From Thermoplasmatota archaeon (GTDB lineage Archaea; Thermoplasmatota; E2; DHVEG-1): DNA of 38,132 bases. Within the stretch, counting starts at the first letter, position 1. Each line of letters starts with the position of its first letter. Below are positions 33,867-38,132 of the stretch, piece by piece. A program made the position numbers and the translations under genes. The stretch spans positions 1 to 38,132 of the forward strand of contig JARVGL010000007.1 in assembly GCA_029762575.1 (NCBI GenBank), in the 5' to 3' direction. The notes under the pieces are model-generated. The model saw only the letters and a list, made by a program, of their open reading frames with translations. It ran no database searches and had not been told where the DNA came from.

Positions 33867-35062
33867 AAAAACATACCATTCAATTAACCTTTTTTCTCCT
33901 AATCATACTAATGCAATTCTATTCATCTGCCAAAGTAGAAATAAATGTTATCTATGTTGATGATGACAACACAGATGGACCATGGGATGGATCAATTGAA
34001 CATCCTTTTTTGTTCATTCAAGATGCTATAGATATATCTTCAAGTTCTGATGTAATAATTGTATTTGACGGCCTCTATCAGGAGAACCTTATTATCGAAA
34101 CATCGATAACAATACAGGGCTCAGATTCAACGATCATTGATGGTATGGGAAAAAATACCACGATCACCATTCGAGCAGACAATTGCATCATACAAGGATG
34201 CACTATCATTAATTGCTCACCAGCGATTCTTGAATTTGACCATAGTTTGATGCTGATACAATCAGATAACAACACAATCCAAAACAACCTTTTTTCAATG
34301 GATGGGACGGCCGGATTCTATTCTATAGCCTCAGTTCATGTTCAAGATGCAAAGGATACTAGAATCATATCCAATGAATTCATCGGCATCGATAACATCT
34401 CAAGAAATCACGCTATCCATCTTACGGGACGATGCGAAAGGACAACAATAGAACACAACAAGATCAATGGATATGATGTTTGCTTTTCTGATTCATACGA
34501 GAACACACAAACAATCATTACAAATAATGATCTTTTAGAGAATATTATGGGATTGGAACTCTATGGATCAAACATTTTGATTTCAAATAACACTATTATG
34601 TTCAACAAGGCAAACGGGATACTCATTTTCAACGGATTACAACATATCATTATAAATAACGAGATATCAGAAAACGGTCAATATGACGGTACAGGTGCTA
34701 GCCCTGGACTTATGCTATATCGGGGGAAAGACATGATCATTCAAAACAACAATTTTTATCATAATGCAGGCCCTTCCATCTATATCTATCGGAGCTATGA
34801 TAATCAGATAAGTGAGAACAACATCATCGATAATGGTTGGAACTATGATCAAGAACAAAAACCCAACGCGTTCTTTTACACTCATCTCTCAGAAATGTTC
34901 AAACAAAACACATGGGAGAACAATTATTGGCAACCATCATCTGGGAACAAATGGGAACAAATCCCTTCAGTATTACAGATTCTAGCTTATTTTGATGCAG
35001 TCTATTCAATACCCTGGTATACATTTGATAAGAACCCTTCACAGACCCCTTGGACCATCTAG
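33863..35062 (+). CDS. Exported right-handed beta-helix (NosD-like) surface protein B
   Basis: A 399-residue paralogue of the preceding protein: signal peptide (about 1-22), the opening IYVDDDNTDGPWDGSIEHPF, then PbH1 turns (for example IIQGCTIINCSPAIL and LISNNTIMFNKANGILI). The ending TWENNYWQPSS parallels TWNNNYWDDWI in protein A, so both close with the same cap. An ATG three codons upstream is in frame, but ATG 33863 overlaps the stop of the previous gene and is preferred. The two were probably produced by tandem duplication and are translationally coupled. Likely surface carbohydrate- or cell-binding role, unproven. Confidence 0.85.
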   Translation: MKKHTIQLTFFLLIILMQFYSSAKVEINVIYVDDDNTDGPWDGSIEHPFLFIQDAIDISSSSDVIIVFDGLYQENLIIETSITIQGSDSTIIDGMGKNTTITIRADNCIIQGCTIINCSPAILEFDHSLMLIQSDNNTIQNNLFSMDGTAGFYSIASVHVQDAKDTRIISNEFIGIDNISRNHAIHLTGRCERTTIEHNKINGYDVCFSDSYENTQTIITNNDLLENIMGLELYGSNILISNNTIMFNKANGILIFNGLQHIIINNEISENGQYDGTGASPGLMLYRGKDMIIQNNNFYHNAGPSIYIYRSYDNQISENNIIDNGWNYDQEQKPNAFFYTHLSEMFKQNTWENNYWQPSSGNKWEQIPSVLQILAYFDAVYSIPWYTFDKNPSQTPWTI

Positions 35063-35084
35063 GTACACATTCTTTTTAATGGTT

Positions 35085-37022
35085 CTACGGTTCTTTTTCA
35101 AGTTGATTTCTAAATTGTTTAATGGTGTCACGTAGATGGATCGCTCGTTCAAAATCAAGTCTGTCAGATGCTTCCTTCATCTCTTTCTCTAGCTGTATAA
35201 TAAGGTCAGGTATCTCTGAACGAGGGATATATTTTGTATCTTTGATATCCACGGTTTTTTCAGCAATAGGTTTAATGATTGTCTGAGGAATGATTCCATG
35301 TTTCTTGTTAAACGCTATCTGAAGATGTCTTCTACGCAGGGTCTCATCGAGAGCTTTCTGCATTGAATCCGTAATGGTATCTGCATAGAGGATGACGTGT
35401 GCATCAGCATTCCGGGCTGCTCGACCAATGATCTGGATAAGCGAACGATGATCTCTAAGGAATCCTTCTTTATCCGCATCAAGGATACCAATAAATCCTA
35501 TTTCAGGAATATCAATACCCTCTCTAAGAAGATTGATGCCAACCAATACGTCAAAGACACCAAGACGAAGTTGCCGGATGATCTCTGTTCGCTCTAACGT
35601 ATCGATCTCTGCATGAAGATACCTGGTCTTGATGCCCTGCGCCGACAGATAATTGGATAATTCCTCAGCTAATTTCTTAGTTAACGTGGTCACTAGTGTC
35701 CTCTGTCCTCTCTTAATGGTTTTATTGATCTCTTTGATGAGGTGGGGTATCTGACCCTTTGTTGGTAACACATCTACGGTTGGGTCAACAAGTCCAGTTG
35801 GCCGGATGATCTGTTCAGCGACCTGTTGAGAGATCCGAAGTTCATAATCACCAGGGGTTGCAGAGACAAAGATGACGTGATGCATGTAAGCTTCGAACTC
35901 TTCAAAGGTCAATGGTCTATTGTCAAAGGCGCTTTTCAACCGGAACCCATAGTCAATAAGTGCTTTTTTACGAGAGTAATCACCATGATGCATCCCATGG
36001 GTCTGAGGGATCGTCCGATGACTTTCATCGATGAACATCAAGAAATCATCAGGAAAATAATCTAGCAGACAGAATGGTTTTTCTCCAGGTTTTCTCCCAT
36101 CGAAATGTCGAGAGTAATTCTCAATACCCTTACAGAACCCTGTTTCTTCGATCATTTCGAGGTCATAGAGCGTTCGTTGTTTCAACCGATGAGCTTCGAT
36201 CATACCTAGGCCTTTCAATTGTTCCTCTAGTTCTTGTTTAATCGATTCAACGGCCCGTTTTTGTTTCTCTATAGGTATCACGAAATGTTTTGCAGGATAC
36301 AGATAATAATACTGATAGGTTTCATTTGGTTCTAACGTTATCTTATCAAGTTCTCTTATACGATCAAGAGTGTTACCGAAAAGCTCCAAACGGATGATAT
36401 TATCATAATAACTTGGGATAATATCAATAACATCTCCTTTCACCCTATAACGACCCTGTTGCAGATCCATATCATTTCGTTCATATAGCATTGATATAAG
36501 CTTGTTAAGTATCTCACGACGAGTAATCTGCATACCTTCTTGGAACTCAAAACCAAGACTTTGATAATCACCTGGGTCGCCAACGCTATAAATGGCTGAG
36601 ACCGATGCGACCACAATAACATCCCTTCTTGAAAGAAGGGAAGCGGTAGCTGATAGTCTCATCTGTTCTATCTTAGGATTGATATCCGCATCTTTTTCAA
36701 TATACAAATCCTTGGATGGAATATAGGATTCAGGTTGATAATAATCATAATAGGAGACAAAATATTCAACACGGTTATTTGGGAAGAAGTCTTTGAACTC
36801 ACTGTAGAGCTGAGCGGCAAGGGTCTTATTATGGGCTATCACGATCGTTGGTCTTTGGGTTTTATCAATGACTTGAGCCATTGTGAATGTTTTTCCACTC
36901 CCTGTTGTACCTAGAAGGGTTTGATGTGTGTAGCCTTTTGAGAGTCCATTGACAAGTTTTTCTATTGCCTCTGGTTGGGATCCTTTTGGTTTCAACTGAG
37001 TTGTTAACTGGAAACTGGTCAT
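35085..37022 (-). CDS. uvrB: Excinuclease ABC subunit B
   Basis: A 645-residue UvrB, the damage-verifying helicase-like subunit of nucleotide excision repair. Present are the Walker A loop LLGTTGSGKTFTMAQ (K44), the beta-hairpin region YYDYYQPESYIPSKDLYIEKD used to probe DNA, the DESH box in FIDESHRTIP, the motif VI region IQIIGRAARN, and the C-terminal UVR domain (IQLEKEMKEASDRLDFERA) that contacts UvrC. Length and motifs are complete. This is a bacterial repair gene, found in some archaea by transfer. Its ATG overlaps the uvrC stop (ATGA), so the two are coupled. uvrA is not in the window. Confidence 0.96.
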   Translation of the reverse strand: MTSFQLTTQLKPKGSQPEAIEKLVNGLSKGYTHQTLLGTTGSGKTFTMAQVIDKTQRPTIVIAHNKTLAAQLYSEFKDFFPNNRVEYFVSYYDYYQPESYIPSKDLYIEKDADINPKIEQMRLSATASLLSRRDVIVVASVSAIYSVGDPGDYQSLGFEFQEGMQITRREILNKLISMLYERNDMDLQQGRYRVKGDVIDIIPSYYDNIIRLELFGNTLDRIRELDKITLEPNETYQYYYLYPAKHFVIPIEKQKRAVESIKQELEEQLKGLGMIEAHRLKQRTLYDLEMIEETGFCKGIENYSRHFDGRKPGEKPFCLLDYFPDDFLMFIDESHRTIPQTHGMHHGDYSRKKALIDYGFRLKSAFDNRPLTFEEFEAYMHHVIFVSATPGDYELRISQQVAEQIIRPTGLVDPTVDVLPTKGQIPHLIKEINKTIKRGQRTLVTTLTKKLAEELSNYLSAQGIKTRYLHAEIDTLERTEIIRQLRLGVFDVLVGINLLREGIDIPEIGFIGILDADKEGFLRDHRSLIQIIGRAARNADAHVILYADTITDSMQKALDETLRRRHLQIAFNKKHGIIPQTIIKPIAEKTVDIKDTKYIPRSEIPDLIIQLEKEMKEASDRLDFERAIHLRDTIKQFRNQLEKEP

Positions 37023-38132
37023 GTGGTTAGCTCCTTAGTTCGAAGAAGTCGATTATAAGAGATTGCGAAACGATGTGCTTCATCCCTTATTTCTTGAACA
37101 TAATGTAGTGCGGGATCTTTTTTTGAAAGATGCAATGGTTGCATATCGCCAGGTATATATATCTCTTCGAATCGCTTTGCGATAGAAATGATGGGGATCG
37201 AAAGATACAACTCATAGAGAACGTCAAGAGCTCGATTAAGTTGTCCTTTACCTCCATCGATGATGATAAGGTTTGGCAGATCTTGTCTTTCTTGTTTTAG
37301 TCGAGTATATCGTCTACGGACAACCTCTTCGATAGCGCTTACATCATCGATTCCTATAACGGTTCTGATACGGAATCGTCGGTAGTTGCTCTTATCAGGT
37401 CGTCCATTTCTATATTGGACCATGGAACCTACCATACTTGTTCCTGAGAGGTGACTGATATCGAAACATTCAATGACTATCGGTGGTTCATGAAGACGAA
37501 GTCTTTGTTGTAGACTAGTAATCTTTTCTTTTGAAGCGAAAAAGGTGAGCTCCACGTTTTTACTTGCAAGAGCAAGAAGTTGTTTTTTCTCCCCTTTTTG
37601 AGGAACGGTCACAACCACTTTTGACCCTTTTATTTGTTCAAGATATTCATGAACCGGATCTGACAATGTATGGGGTATGATAAGCTCTTTAGGGATTGGG
37701 TTTTCTGCATAATATTGGACAACGAACTCTTCAAAGACATCTTCATGAGCATCAAATGTAAAATCATGTTTATTTGTCAGTGTTCCCTTATACACATTGA
37801 ACACAAGCAGATAAACAGTGTCATCATGGATCTGATAATTGATGATATCCTCATCAAATTGTTTTTGCCGTTGCATGTTCTGATGCTCTTCAAGATGCTG
37901 TAATGCTTGTATCTGGTTACGTAAAAGAAGTGCTTGTTCGAATCCTTGGTTTTGTGCATATTGATTCATCTCATGGGTAAGCTTTTTGACAACGGTGCTA
38001 ATGTTTCCAGATAGGATGAGTTTTGCATGATCGATGTTCCTTTCATAATCCTGGATGCTTATTGCATTGATACAAGGTGCATCACAAAGATTGATATGGT
38101 AACGAAGACACGGTTTCTTAGGCAGACGCTTG
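37019..38132 (-). CDS. uvrC: Excinuclease ABC subunit C, partial, apparently without the C-terminal HhH domain
   Basis: The gene enters from the right edge, so the N-terminal GIY-YIG nuclease is not visible. The visible 370 residues begin with the UvrC cysteine region (KPCLRYHINLCDAPC), then the UVR domain around EMNQYAQNQGFEQALLLRNQ, and the RNase H-like endonuclease with Asp in VIECFDISHLSGTSMVGS, Asp in LIIIDGGKGQLNRA and His in EIRDEAHRFAISYNR. The protein then stops at RTKELTT, right where the double helix-hairpin-helix (HhH) domain of about 60 residues normally begins. The stop overlaps the uvrB start as ATGA, so this end looks native rather than caused by a frameshift. Confidence 0.93.
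   Translation of the reverse strand, partial: KRLPKKPCLRYHINLCDAPCINAISIQDYERNIDHAKLILSGNISTVVKKLTHEMNQYAQNQGFEQALLLRNQIQALQHLEEHQNMQRQKQFDEDIINYQIHDDTVYLLVFNVYKGTLTNKHDFTFDAHEDVFEEFVVQYYAENPIPKELIIPHTLSDPVHEYLEQIKGSKVVVTVPQKGEKKQLLALASKNVELTFFASKEKITSLQQRLRLHEPPIVIECFDISHLSGTSMVGSMVQYRNGRPDKSNYRRFRIRTVIGIDDVSAIEEVVRRRYTRLKQERQDLPNLIIIDGGKGQLNRALDVLYELYLSIPIISIAKRFEEIYIPGDMQPLHLSKKDPALHYVQEIRDEAHRFAISYNRLLRTKELTT

Noticed and set aside
37925-37950. GTTCGAATCC word resembling a tRNA T-arm
   Set aside because: It lies inside the uvrC coding sequence, and no matching acceptor, D-arm or anticodon stem is seen around it.

Overview
The window is about 38 kb of low-GC archaeal chromosome, most likely from an anaerobic member of the Thermoplasmatota (Marine Benthic Group D-like lineages are a good guess, not proven). 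Archaeal signs are TATA-box promoters 25-28 bases ahead of leaderless or nearly leaderless starts, an Hjc-type Holliday junction resolvase, a pantoate kinase with CoaBC, a single-chain ADP-forming acyl-CoA synthetase, a sulfhydrogenase-type NiFe hydrogenase, a PGF-CTERM-like surface protein, and beta-helix proteins opening with a YVDDDNT-GPWDG signature. UvrB and UvrC are bacterial-type genes of the kind acquired by some archaea. No tRNA, rRNA, CRISPR array, insertion sequence or prophage was seen.

Layout. 1-4.5 kb: end of a membrane-protein gene, a cupin, an AlkD-like DNA glycosylase, then a hybrid-cluster protein with a ferredoxin and a divergent HxlR regulator (a probable NO/oxidative-stress unit). 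4.5-7.7 kb: a possible 33-residue gene and a large secreted C45-hydrolase/PQQ-propeller fusion. 7.8-12.9 kb: a zinc-ribbon/CBS/CBS operon, an Hjc nuclease, UspA, and coaBC-pantoate kinase for CoA synthesis. 13-18.2 kb: pyruvate:ferredoxin oxidoreductase (gamma-delta-alpha-beta, start/stop overlaps between the first three), a thiamine-binding protein, malic enzyme and an Lrp/AsnC regulator.

18.4-22.9 kb: a hydrogenase operon in which the beta and gamma subunits of a sulfhydrogenase are fused, then the small subunit, large subunit and maturation protease. 23-26.4 kb: an opposed operon of thioredoxin, TlpA-like lipoprotein, PGF-CTERM-like protein, NapH-like membrane ferredoxin and a two-CxxC lipoprotein, with a divergent HTH regulator. 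This is the best candidate in the window for an undescribed system: an envelope thiol/electron-transfer module. 26.4-31.5 kb: a small membrane ORF, a duplicated PRC-barrel protein, an unknown 97-residue protein, an acyl-CoA synthetase fused to a GNAT acetyltransferase, and an HDAC/AcuC-family deacetylase. 31.7-38.1 kb: an AbrB-like protein, a MutY-like glycosylase lacking its Fe-S cysteines, two tandem beta-helix surface proteins, uvrB and a partial uvrC that ends without the usual HhH domain.

Taken together: malate -> pyruvate -> acetyl-CoA (malic enzyme, POR) -> acetate plus ATP (acyl-CoA synthetase), with reduced ferredoxin or NAD(P)H discharged as H2 or to sulfur by the hydrogenase. This describes a fermentative heterotroph. 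The pathway is inferred from families, not demonstrated.
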